A DNA stretch of 64,000 bases, taken from contig NZ_MPIN01000005.1 of assembly GCF_001887355.1 (NCBI RefSeq), forward strand, positions 125,390 through 189,389. Reading direction: 5' to 3'. The position numbers were made by a program, and so were the translations under genes. This DNA is from Cystobacter ferrugineus. Lineage in GTDB: Bacteria; Myxococcota; Myxococcia; Myxococcales; Myxococcaceae. The notes beneath the pieces are model-generated. The model was not told the DNA's origin and searched no databases. It saw only the letters and a program-made list of their open reading frames with translations. Positions 8,468 to 18,000 of this stretch are shown here, in pieces. The number at the start of each line of letters is the position of its first letter. The first letter of the stretch is position 1.

Positions 8468-8825
8468 ACCCAGGAAGGCGCCCTTCCGGGCGCCCGACAC
8501 AGGGGGGGAGCCGTTCGGAGGGGGACCACACGGCCGTCGTCTGGAAGCCGTCCTTCAGCTCGGCGGCCGAAAGATTTTTTGGGACGCACGCCGGTTCATT
8601 CCCTCTTTTACCCCCGAAAGCCCGTGGCAGCCCTTCCTGGTTGCCTCACGCACGGAGTGGAGATGCGCCTGCCTGAAGCTCTGAAGCCTGCTGATACCCC
8701 ATGCCCAGCCCGTCGCATCCAAGGGGTTCCGGGGTGGTTTCAGGCTCGCTGAGCATCCGGGCCGTTGTCGAAACACCATAGCAGTTGTCAGTCATTGCGC
8801 CATCCCCTCTCACCTGGAGATTCCC
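8468..8825. other. Intergenic region between immunity gene and effector gene
   Basis: Of these 358 bases the first 30 hold the hairpin described separately. The rest shows no coding potential I can support, no convincing promoter boxes and no repeats. The next gene starts at 8826 after CACCTGGAGATTCCC, where TGGAG can serve as its ribosome binding site. Confidence 0.4.
8477..8494 (+). terminator. Hairpin after the first toxin/immunity cassette
   Basis: GGCGCCC (8477-8483), a TTCC loop and GGGCGCC (8488-8494) form a perfect 7-base-pair G/C stem 10 bases after the immunity stop codon. There is no T-tract, so intrinsic termination would be weak; it may mark a Rho-dependent end or an RNA-stabilising element. 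Confidence 0.4.
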
Positions 8826-11570
8826 ATGGATTCCCGCATCAAATCAGGCGACACGCTGCCTCGCATTGCCAAGAACCACCGCACCACCAGCCAGTCCATG
8901 CGGGCGGAGAAAACGTTCCAGGCCACGAAGGAGAAGGCCGCGTCCTCCATGAAGCGCGCCGAGGGGACGAGGCAGCAGGTGAACGTCCTGGCCACGAAGC
9001 ATGGGACGCGCGACAGGTTCACCACGACCTTCGAGGACACCCGGCGCGATGAGGGACTCGAGAAGCTCTTCGGCCGGTCCCGGGTCGCTGAAGGTGAGGG
9101 GGCGTCCTCGCTGCTGACGGAGGATGCCAACGACGGCAAGGTGAACTGCCTGGATGCCGCGGCGGACTGGGTGAACAAGGCCTCGCCAGAGGACCGTGAG
9201 CGCTCGGAGATGGTCTTCCTCGAGGACAAGCGTCCGGGAGCGGAAGGCCAGTCCGGTCACGTGGTCGTGCGCCAGGGCGAGAGGGTCATCGACCCGTCCA
9301 ATGACAAGAGCTACGAGTCGCTGGACGCGTACCTCGCGGAGCAGCCTCATTACCAGGAGGCGGGCCGCGTCTCCGCCACGGAGGTGAAGCACATCCTGGA
9401 CACGCCTCCCGGTTCTCTCGAGCGAGCCGAGGCCTTGTCCCAAGCCGGAATCTCCCCCGAGCTCCAGGAGATGAGGGTGGCGGATCCCCAGGGCGCGACC
9501 GGGCCCCGGGGAAGGCCGGATCCGGCCTCCCCCACGCCGTCGCCGGAGCCAACCCCGAATCAGCCACTGAATCCCAAGTCGGTGGCGAGCGCCAACGAGC
9601 ACTATGAGAAGCTGATCAAGCGGGCTCCCGCCACGAATGGCGACGCGCGTATGCGGGGGGTGTTCTACGAGGTCATCAAGGAGAACAAGAACGACCCCGA
9701 CTTCGTCGCCCAGTTCGTCAAGCGCTGCAAGGAAGACAAGGTGCTCGAGAAGATCGTCGCGCCGAATGACGGCTCCGGCGACTTCGAGAGGCACCCCCAC
9801 AACGGCGAATACAAGTTCACCAACAAGGACGCCGAGGCATCCCGGGAGAACACCCTGGACGCGCTCCGCATCGCGCGCTCCAAGGGCTACCTCTCCGACC
9901 AGGAGGTCCGCGACCTGGCTGGGAAGAACGACACCTGGAAACACGTGGGGGAGCGGCTCGGCATCCAGAGGCTGGGAAAGGAGCCCAGCCACGATGCCGC
10001 GGTGAACGAGCTCAAGGCCAAGAAGGCCGAGCTCGACAAGGCGAACGAGGAGCTCCAGGAGAAGAACGAGGAACTCGGCCGGCAGCTCGCCGGGCTGAAA
10101 CAAGGGCTCACCCAGGAGCAAAAGGAGAAGTATGTCGAGGCCTTCCGCAAGGACCCGAAGAACAAGGATGTCTATGAGAAGGCGGACCAGAAGGCCAAGG
10201 AGCTGAACGACATCCTCCAGAAGCACGCGAATCTCCCTCGGGCCGCCATCCAGGACCCGCGGGCACGCCAGGTCATCTACGATTCGCTCGAGGCGGTGGC
10301 GAACTCACCCACGCCCAAGGCGGCCATCGACTTCGCGAAGCAACTCGAGAAGGATCCGGAGCTGCGGAAGGCCTTCGCGACCCATCCCAACTTCGAGAAG
10401 GACATCACGGCGCCGGCCATCCAGAACCTGGCTGGACAGTACCTCGCGGAGCATCCCAGCGACCCGAAGTCGGCCTATCACCAATACAAGGAAGACATCA
10501 AAACCCTCGTCGATTCCTATATCAAGCCGGGGGTGGAGACGGCGAATTCCGCGGCCGACGCGAAGGGGGCGTATGCGGAGTGGGCAGCCCTCGACGCCAC
10601 GGCGTCGGGCGAGCCGGACGGCCTCCGCCGGTTGACCGAGGATTGGGACAACGCGACTCCCACCCAGCGGGCCGCGAAGGGGGGCGTGGTCGCATTCTAC
10701 GCCGCCTACGCCAAAATGAAGGAAGGGGACGAGGAGTACGCGGACGCGATCAAGGACCTCTCGGGGGCTGGGGAGCAGGGCGCCGAACTCGTCGCGGGCG
10801 CGACGCAGAGCCTGGTCAACGCGGGCAAGCTTGGAAGCAAGGGAGCCCGTGCCGCCAGCTTCCTGGAACGGCTGGCTCCCGGCCTGGGACTGGTCGCCAA
10901 TTTCGCCTCCGGCGTGTCCCATTGGGAGAAGCTCGATGAGACGAAGAATCCCGCCTATGGATTGGCGCTCGTGGGCGACGCGATTGCCGTTGCCGGCAAC
11001 ATCGCTTCCCTGGTTCCGGGGGGAGGAACGGTGGCGGGCCCGTTGGTCCGAGGCTTCGGCGAGGCCGTCAGCGGCATCGCGGAGATCATCGGCAACGGCA
11101 TCGAGGACTGGAAGAAACGGCAAGACGTCAAGCGTTACCTGGAGGCGGCGGTCACCGACAAGAACTACCGGGAACAGTTGTTCCAGGGCAGCTCCCACCA
11201 GCTCGAGAATCTGTCCAAGGATCTGGGGCTTTCGCCAGAGCAGATCCAGGATCTATCGAATGACTTCCCGCTGGTGACCCTGAAGCCCAACGAAAACGAG
11301 CTCTTCGGGTTCGCTCAGCGGATGAAGGCCGCCGGACTCAAGGGCGACGTGGTTCATGGGCTCCTCGAGGCCGTTGCCAAGAGCAATCCTCGAGATCCGG
11401 CACGGGCGCTCGAGATGTTCGTGGACCCCCTGAACCTCCAGCAGCCGACCGGTCCCCTCCGGAACAGGGCCGACGTCCTGGCCGAGCTGACCAGCCTCGA
11501 ACGGGACAACCCGGCCATCGCCGCGGCGGTCAACTACCTGAAGAGCCTGCCGCCCGAGCGGCCTCGTTAG
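8826..11570 (+). CDS. Large multidomain candidate effector: LysM-like start, Cys/His/Asp peptidase-like module, coiled coil, hydrophobic C-terminal region
   Basis: The 914-residue product has no classical signal peptide. Residues 4-25 (RIKSGDTLPRIAKNH) resemble a LysM repeat. Residues ~100-170 contain NCLDAAADW (C108), GHVVV (H145) and VIDPSND (D156), in the order of a papain-like or transglutaminase-like triad. A Pro-rich linker spans ~220-250. A Lys/Glu-rich coiled coil lies around 400-425, followed by long helical segments. Residues ~710-760 are hydrophobic and Gly-rich (IAVAGNIASLVPGGG), which could insert into a membrane. The layout suggests a protein exported by a non-Sec route that acts on other cells or the envelope. 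It lies downstream of a toxin cassette, but no immunity partner is evident. I do not recognise a named family. Confidence 0.5.
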   Translation: MDSRIKSGDTLPRIAKNHRTTSQSMRAEKTFQATKEKAASSMKRAEGTRQQVNVLATKHGTRDRFTTTFEDTRRDEGLEKLFGRSRVAEGEGASSLLTEDANDGKVNCLDAAADWVNKASPEDRERSEMVFLEDKRPGAEGQSGHVVVRQGERVIDPSNDKSYESLDAYLAEQPHYQEAGRVSATEVKHILDTPPGSLERAEALSQAGISPELQEMRVADPQGATGPRGRPDPASPTPSPEPTPNQPLNPKSVASANEHYEKLIKRAPATNGDARMRGVFYEVIKENKNDPDFVAQFVKRCKEDKVLEKIVAPNDGSGDFERHPHNGEYKFTNKDAEASRENTLDALRIARSKGYLSDQEVRDLAGKNDTWKHVGERLGIQRLGKEPSHDAAVNELKAKKAELDKANEELQEKNEELGRQLAGLKQGLTQEQKEKYVEAFRKDPKNKDVYEKADQKAKELNDILQKHANLPRAAIQDPRARQVIYDSLEAVANSPTPKAAIDFAKQLEKDPELRKAFATHPNFEKDITAPAIQNLAGQYLAEHPSDPKSAYHQYKEDIKTLVDSYIKPGVETANSAADAKGAYAEWAALDATASGEPDGLRRLTEDWDNATPTQRAAKGGVVAFYAAYAKMKEGDEEYADAIKDLSGAGEQGAELVAGATQSLVNAGKLGSKGARAASFLERLAPGLGLVANFASGVSHWEKLDETKNPAYGLALVGDAIAVAGNIASLVPGGGTVAGPLVRGFGEAVSGIAEIIGNGIEDWKKRQDVKRYLEAAVTDKNYREQLFQGSSHQLENLSKDLGLSPEQIQDLSNDFPLVTLKPNENELFGFAQRMKAAGLKGDVVHGLLEAVAKSNPRDPARALEMFVDPLNLQQPTGPLRNRADVLAELTSLERDNPAIAAAVNYLKSLPPERPR

Positions 11571-11738
11571 CGGCTTCGAGGCGCGCATCCCTGGCCTCTC
11601 CATCGCCCAGGCGCGGGCCGGGCCCCGCGGCGCCTATGTGGAGAGCCCTCGGATGATGAGCGCGGCCAGGGTCGCGGCGGCCTTGGCCTCCTCGACGCGT
11701 ATGAGAATCCCGGACGGGTGGGCTCACAGGAGGACCGC

Positions 11739-12641
11739 ATGATGCAATGCACGCGTGGCTTGAAGCGCATTCCGCCGTTGTTGTTGCTGGGTGTTCTGGC
11801 CAGCGGGGCCAGTCCTCGGAAACCTGCTCCCGCGATTGACTGTGGCACCCGCATCGAGGGCATGGAGCGGCTGCTTCAGCCCGGGGCCCTGGTGCTGCTC
11901 GGTGAGCTCCATGGCACGAAGGAGATACCCCGGCTGATGGGAGACCTCGTCTGCCAGGCGGCGGGCCGGGGCGTCGGCGTCTCCGTGTTGCTGGAACTGT
12001 CGGCGGAGAACGACCCCTCCTTCGAGGCGTGGCTCTCCTCCGCGGGCCAGGAGCAGGACCGCCAGCGGCTGTTCTCGACGCGAGAATGGCGGTCACCCTA
12101 CCCGGATGGGAGGACGAGCGTGGCCATGTTCGAGATGCTCGACCGCTTGAGAGTGTTCAGGCGACTGGGCTGGCGCGTGCGAGTGTTCGGCGCCTCCGTG
12201 GACCCCAGGCACGAATCCCGCGACGAGTCGATGGCCCTCGGCGTGCGCCGCGTCCGGGAAGAGGCTCCCCAGGATCTCATCCTCGTCCTCGCGGGCAACA
12301 ACCACACCCGCGTGGACGTGCGGGAGTCCATGGGCGGTCATCTCCGCACGTGGGGACTCACGATGACGTCGCTGAACGTGACGGCCTCCAGGGGGACCCT
12401 CTGGACGTGCCGGGGGCCCACCTGCGGCGAGGAGTCCGTGGAGCTGAATGTGCCCGACGGAAAGCCCCGCCTCGACCTCACGCCCAAGGCCCTGCACGCG
12501 AAAGCGAACGACGGGGTCCTCTCCTGGGAGCACCCCGCCTTTCATGGGAGCCTCTTCATCGGGCGCATCACGGCCTCGCCTCCGGCGGGCACTCGGGCTG
12601 ACCCGGGTACTCCGGCCAGGGGGAGCGAGGCAACCCGATAG
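11739..12641 (+). CDS. ChaN/TIKI-superfamily (haem-binding uptake-like) secreted protein
   Basis: The 300-residue protein begins with a signal peptide-like segment (RIPPLLLLGVLASGA) lacking a lipobox Cys, so it is probably released or periplasmic. The motif LVLLGELHGTKEIP and the later AGNNHTRVD are hallmarks of the ChaN/EreA/TIKI fold, whose members bind haem or act as metalloproteases/esterases. Which activity applies here cannot be decided. A strong ribosome binding site (AGGAGG, 11728-11733) selects the ATG at 11739 over the upstream one at 11718. The gene precedes the biosynthetic locus with a 129-base gap and need not belong to it. Confidence 0.7.
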   Translation: MMQCTRGLKRIPPLLLLGVLASGASPRKPAPAIDCGTRIEGMERLLQPGALVLLGELHGTKEIPRLMGDLVCQAAGRGVGVSVLLELSAENDPSFEAWLSSAGQEQDRQRLFSTREWRSPYPDGRTSVAMFEMLDRLRVFRRLGWRVRVFGASVDPRHESRDESMALGVRRVREEAPQDLILVLAGNNHTRVDVRESMGGHLRTWGLTMTSLNVTASRGTLWTCRGPTCGEESVELNVPDGKPRLDLTPKALHAKANDGVLSWEHPAFHGSLFIGRITASPPAGTRADPGTPARGSEATR

Positions 12642-12770
12642 CCGCTCCTGGAAGAGTACAGTCGTGGGCGACCGGGACGCGTCACGCCTGGCGCTCCGGG
12701 TGACTTCACGGATTGTCACAAAGGTCCGCCATTGCGGGGCTGAACCCAAAAATGAGAAACTGGGAATCGG

Positions 12771-13805
12771 ATGAGGGCGGCACAGAGCGAAGACCGGGCG
12801 GAAGAGAAGGCACCCGCGCGGATGGGCGTGGTGGACATCCGCCATTTCCGCGCGTTCCTGATGGAAGGGGAACGGGCGAAGCTCTTCCACGCCCTGCACA
12901 CGCCGCGCCCGGCCGTGGCGCTGTTCCAGACGCTGCAGACGTGGGGCCTCATCGTCGCCGCCTGGGCGCTGTGCTTCTACGTGTCGCCCCTGTGGCTGCC
13001 GCTGGCGCTGGTGCTGGTGGGCTCGCGGCAGCGCGCGCTGGGCAACAGCCTCCATGACGCGTCCCACGGCAACATGCTCCAGGGGCGCGAGGCCAACCGG
13101 CGCGTGGGCTCGGTGCTGTTCGCCCTGCCCATGTTCGAGGACTTCGAGCTGTACCGCACCGATCACCTGAACCACCACGCCTACCTGGGCGACCCCGTGA
13201 AGGATCCGGACTTCATGGCGCTGCCGCCGGGCGCGGATGGACAGCCCTCGCGGGATGGCTGGCGGGTGTACTCCGCCTTCCTGTTCGACGGGCCGCTGTG
13301 GCGCAAGTCGCTCTGGGGGGTGCTCGGGCGCATGACGTCCGCGCAGCGGCTCCAGGTGCTGCTGTGGTGGACCGTGGTGCTGGCGCTGTTCGCGGCGCTG
13401 GCGGGGCCTCGCGCCGCCCTGTCCTTCGCGGCGCTGTGGATGCTCTCGCGCGCCACCGTCTACCACGCCATCAAGGTGTTCGCCGAGGTGTCCGACCACA
13501 TCGGGCTCGTGCCGGGTTCCATCATCGGCTACACGCGCAACCTGCCGGGCAACGCGCTGTCCTTCCTGCTGCACCCGCACCACGACAACTACCACCTCGC
13601 CCACCACCTCTTTCCGCGCATCCCCCTGGCCAACCTGCGGCGGCTGCACCTGTTGCTGAAGGAGTCCCCGGAGTACGGCGCGGCGCACCACTGCGACACC
13701 TACTTCGCCGGCCCGTCCTCGGTGGTGCATAGCTGGGTGGCCCCCAAGCCCCTCCCCTCCCTGGCCACGGCACGCGAGGCGCTCCAGCCTCACCACGCGG
13801 CCTGA
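12771..13805 (+). CDS. Membrane fatty-acid-desaturase-type di-iron enzyme
   Basis: The 344-residue protein carries the three histidine boxes of membrane-bound desaturases/hydroxylases: HDASH (H95/H99), HLNHH (H132, H135, H136) and HLAHH (H275, H278, H279), with hydrophobic segments between them (around 50-80 and 205-230). These ligands bind two irons that use O2 to desaturate or hydroxylate an unactivated C-H bond. It lies 113 bases before the amidinotransferase, on the same strand as the NRPS. It could act on an acyl chain loaded by the first C domain or on an amino-acid precursor; sequence does not decide. An internal ATG at 12822 is an alternative start. Confidence 0.8.
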   Translation: MRAAQSEDRAEEKAPARMGVVDIRHFRAFLMEGERAKLFHALHTPRPAVALFQTLQTWGLIVAAWALCFYVSPLWLPLALVLVGSRQRALGNSLHDASHGNMLQGREANRRVGSVLFALPMFEDFELYRTDHLNHHAYLGDPVKDPDFMALPPGADGQPSRDGWRVYSAFLFDGPLWRKSLWGVLGRMTSAQRLQVLLWWTVVLALFAALAGPRAALSFAALWMLSRATVYHAIKVFAEVSDHIGLVPGSIIGYTRNLPGNALSFLLHPHHDNYHLAHHLFPRIPLANLRRLHLLLKESPEYGAAHHCDTYFAGPSSVVHSWVAPKPLPSLATAREALQPHHAA

Positions 13806-13918
13806 GCGCCCCACGAGCAGGGAAGCATCCCGTGCCGGCTCCGGGCGGCCGGGACCCTGGCTCGACACCCCGCGCGCAACTCTGGTACTGCCCTTCACCC
13901 CATCGCCTCGAGAACGCC

Positions 13919-15013
13919 ATGGATCAGCCCTCGAAGAACACCGCCGAGCAGAACCCCGTCGTCAACGCCTACACCGAGTGGGATCCGCTGGAAGAGGTCA
14001 TCGTGGGCGTGGTGGACAATGCCACCTTTCCGGACTGGCACTTCTCGCTCAAGCCCGTGCTGCCGGACAACATGGTGGAGTTCTTCCAGCACAACGCCGG
14101 GCGCCCCTTTCCTCCGGAGCGCATCGCGGCGGCGAAGCAGGACCTGGACGAGCTGGTCCACATCCTCGAGGCCGAGGGCGTCACGGTGCGGCGTCCGACC
14201 GCCATGAACTTCCGGCGGCCCTTCGTCACCCCCCACTTCTCCAGCTCCGGCGGGCTGTACGCCGCCATGCCACGCGACGTGCTGCTCGTGGTGGGGGATG
14301 AGATCATCGAGTCGCCCATGGCCTGGCGCTCGCGCTACTACGAACCGCTGGCCTACCGCTCGCTGGCCAAGGAGTACTTCCGCCAGGGCGCGCGCTGGAC
14401 GGCGGCCCCCAAGCCGGAGCTGCCCGACGAGCTGTACGACCACGACTTCGTGGACCCCCAGGATGGCGAGCCCATGCGCTACGTCATCAACGAGTACGAG
14501 CCCACCTTCGACGCGGCCGACTTCATCAAGCTCGGAAGGGATCTCATCGTCCAGAAGAGCCACGTCACCAACGACTTCGGCATCCAGTGGCTGCAGCGCC
14601 ACCTGCAGGACCGCTTCCGCGTGCACGTGTTCGAGTTCAAGGACACGCACCCCATGCACATCGACGCCACGATCATGCCGCTGGCGCCGGGCAAGCTGCT
14701 CGTCAACCCGGAGCGCATCGGCAAGGTGCCCTCGCTCTTCCGCGGCTGGGACATCCTCGAGGCGCCCCGGCCGAGCATCCCCGACAACCACCCGCTCTAC
14801 ATGACGAGCAAGTGGATCAACATGAACCTCATCAGCCTCGACGAGAAGCGCGTCGTGGTGGAGCGCAGCGACGAGCCGATGATCTCCGCGCTGCGGCGGT
14901 GGGGCTTCGAGCCCATCCCCTGCAACTTCCGCAACTTCAACACCTTCGGGGGCTCGTTCCACTGCGCCACGGTGGACGTGCGCCGCCGCGGCGGCCCGGT
15001 GTCGCTCTTCTGA
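13919..15013 (+). CDS. Arginine:glycine-type amidinotransferase
   Basis: The 364-residue protein matches the L-arginine:glycine amidinotransferase family (compare human AGAT, and CyrA and SxtG of cyanotoxin pathways). It has an EWDPLEEVIVG start, FDAADFIKLGRD around residue 198, HPMHIDATI with the catalytic His at 247, and GGSFHCATVDVRR with the nucleophilic Cys at 349. The enzyme moves the amidino group of arginine onto a primary amine, giving a guanidino compound and ornithine. Placed between a desaturase and a three-module NRPS, it most likely supplies a guanidino building block such as guanidinoacetate or a homoarginine-like residue. The acceptor amine is unknown. Confidence 0.88.
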   Translation: MDQPSKNTAEQNPVVNAYTEWDPLEEVIVGVVDNATFPDWHFSLKPVLPDNMVEFFQHNAGRPFPPERIAAAKQDLDELVHILEAEGVTVRRPTAMNFRRPFVTPHFSSSGGLYAAMPRDVLLVVGDEIIESPMAWRSRYYEPLAYRSLAKEYFRQGARWTAAPKPELPDELYDHDFVDPQDGEPMRYVINEYEPTFDAADFIKLGRDLIVQKSHVTNDFGIQWLQRHLQDRFRVHVFEFKDTHPMHIDATIMPLAPGKLLVNPERIGKVPSLFRGWDILEAPRPSIPDNHPLYMTSKWINMNLISLDEKRVVVERSDEPMISALRRWGFEPIPCNFRNFNTFGGSFHCATVDVRRRGGPVSLF

Positions 15014-15091
15014 GCCGGCCGGGGCCCTCGTCCCGTCACTTGCGTCCCATCCGCCGAGGGCACCCGGTCCCCGGCCTCTCCCTGACATCCC

Positions 15092-18000
15092 ATGCGTCCC
15101 GACTCCCGCACCGTCCCGGCCCCGGAGGCCCAGCCGCTCAGCCACCCCCAACGCCGCATCTGGTGGATGGAGCAGCTCCAACCGGGCAGCGCCCTGGGCA
15201 ACATCGCGGGCCTGTTGGAGGTCAAGGGTGGCATCGACGCGGCGCTGCTGGCGCGCGCGGCGCGGCTCTTCCTGGAGCGCACGGAGGGCACGCGCACGGA
15301 GATCGTCCTGCACCAGGGCGAGCCCTTCCAGGTGCCCTCGTCGCGGCCGGTGGGCGAGGTGCCGGTGCTGGACTTCCGGAGCGCGGCGGCCCCGCGCGAG
15401 GCCGCCTTCGCCTGGGCGGAGCAGCGCGCCCGGGTGCCCTTCACCCTGCTGGAGAGCCCGCTGCATGACGTGGCGGTGGTGACGTGGGGCACGGGCTCGG
15501 CGCTGTTCGCCCGCTTCCACCACCTCGTCTCCGACGCGGCCTCGCTGGCACTGCTGGGCCAGGGCGTCACGCGGCTCCACGAGCAGCTCGCGCGGGGTGA
15601 GGCGCCGGAGCTGCCGCGGGCGGGCCGCTACCTCGACTTCGCCGCCGCCGAGCGCGACTACCTGGGCTCGGCCACGGCCCGGGAGGACCTGGAGGCGCTG
15701 CGCGCGGGGTTTGGTGACGTGGAGGAGCCCACGCTGCTGGGTGACACGGGGGTGCACCTGTCCGGGAGCGCCGCCGTGCGCCACTCACTCGAGCTGGACG
15801 CCCGCACCACCGGGGCACTGCAGGCCCTGGCGCGCGAGCACGGCGGCTCGCTCAACCGCTTCTTCACCGCGCTCACCGCGCTCTTCGTGGGCCGGCTCAC
15901 GGGCCGTGAGGACGTGTGCCTCGGCACCTACGTGCACAACCGCGCCTCGCGCGAGTTCCTGCGCACCTTCGGCATGTTCGTGAGCACCGTGCCGGTGCGC
16001 CTGCGCCTGGAGCCGGAGGCCTCCTTCTCCGACTGGCTGCCCCGGGTGGGCCCCCAGGTGAGCCGCTTCCTCAAGCACACGCGCTACCCCTACGAGCTGC
16101 TGCGCGAGCGGATGGAGCGGCCGGCGGTGCGCCGCCAGGGCCTCTTCGACACCGTCGTCTCCTACCAGAGCCAGCGCTACGAGAGCACCCTGGGCGGACA
16201 CCCGGTGGAGATCCACTGGCTCTTCAGCGGACACGAGGCGCACGCGCTCGCGGTGCAGGTGAGCGACCGCACCCGCCAGGGCGCCCTGCGCGTGGACCTG
16301 GACATCCGCCACGGCGCCTTCTCCGGCCAGGCCCATGCCTCGCTCGCCGGGAGCTTCCAGACGCTGCTGGAGGCCGCGGTGCATGCGCCAGGTACATCCC
16401 TGCGCCGGCTGCCCCTGGTGGGCACCTCACGGCTCGACGCCCTCCGCGCGCTCCACGCGTCCCCCCCGGCCACGCCCGCTCCGTCCGATGCACTCTCCCC
16501 CTTCCTCGCCCAGGCGGCACGCACCCCAGAGGCGGTGGCGCTCCGGAGCGCCGGACGAACGCTCACCTACGGCGAGCTGCTCGGCCGGGTGCGCGTCCTC
16601 GCCCAGGCGCTCGCGACCCGGGGCGTGGGCCGGGGCGACACGGTGGCGCTGTGGACGTCGCGCACGGCGGAGCTGCTCGTGGGCCAGCTCGGCATCCTCG
16701 CCGCGGGCGCCGCCTACCTGCCGGTGGACCCCTCCCTTCCTCCCGAGCGCATCCGCTTCATGCTGGAGGACTCGGGCGCGAAGTGGGCGGTGGTGGACGC
16801 GAGCACGGCCCCGGCCGCCGCGACGCAGCCCGTGTCCGCTCTGCGTGTCGATGAGCTGGCCTCTCCTTCCACCGAGACGCCACTCCCCGCCTCGCCGGCC
16901 CCCGGGGATCTCGCGTACGTCATCTACACGTCCGGCTCCACGGGCACCCCCAAGGGCGTGATGCTGGAGCACCGCGCGGTGGGCAACTTCCTCGCGGCCA
17001 TGGGGGAAGCGCTGCCGCTCGCGGAGCGCCCGCGGGTGCTGTGCACCACCACCGCCTCCTTCGACATCTTCGTGCTGGAGACACTGCTTCCCCTGGCGCT
17101 CGGCCTGGAGGTGGTGCTGGCGGGCGAGGAGGAGCAGACGGCGCCGGAGCTGCTGGCGGCGCTCATCCTCCGGGAGCGGTGTGGGCTGGTGCAGCTCACG
17201 CCCTCGCGGCTCCAGATGCTGATGGGGCATCCGCTCGGGGTGGAGGCCCTGCGCGCGGTGCGCCTGCTGCTGGTGGGCGGCGAGGCCCTGCCCCCCGCGT
17301 TGCTCCAGGCGGTGCGAGGGCTCACCTCCGCGCGGCTCTTCAACATGTACGGCCCCACCGAGACGACGGTGTGGTCCACGGTGGCGGAGCTGACACACGC
17401 GAAGGCCGTGCATGTGGGCCGGCCGGTGCGCCAGACGCAGGTGTACGTGGTGGACGCCGGGGGCGAGCCGCTGCCGCCGGGTTGGGTGGGTGAGGTGCTC
17501 ATCGGAGGGGAGGGCGTGGCCCGGGGCTACCTGAACCGGCCGGAGCTCACCCGCGAGCGCTTCGTGCGCCTGCCCTTCCACGAGGGCGTGCTCTACCGCA
17601 CGGGGGATCTCGGGCGGTGGCTGCCGGACGGCAACCTGGAGCACCGGGGCCGCGCGGACTTCCAGGTGAAGGTGCGGGGCTACCGCGTGGAGCTGGGCGA
17701 GGTGGAGGCCCGGATGCTCGCCTCGGGGCTCGTGTCCGCGGCGGTGGCCGTGGTGCGCGAGGACGGCGCGGGACAGGCCGTGCTGGCCGCCTTCTACGTG
17801 CCCCGGGGAGACGCCTCCGGGCTGCGTGCGTCCCTGGCCTCGGCGCTGCCGGAGTACATGGTGCCCACGCACCTGGTGCCGCTGGAGAAGCTGCCCACGC
17901 TGCCCAGTGGCAAGGTGGATCGCAAGGCGCTGCCCGCGCTCACCTCCACGCCTCGCGCCTCCGAGGCCGTCGCCCCCGAGGGTCCCGTCGAGACACAGCT

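Noticed and set aside
11571-11738. Possible coding remnant before the ChaN-like gene
   Set aside because: A short open stretch exists, but no motif or start is convincing.
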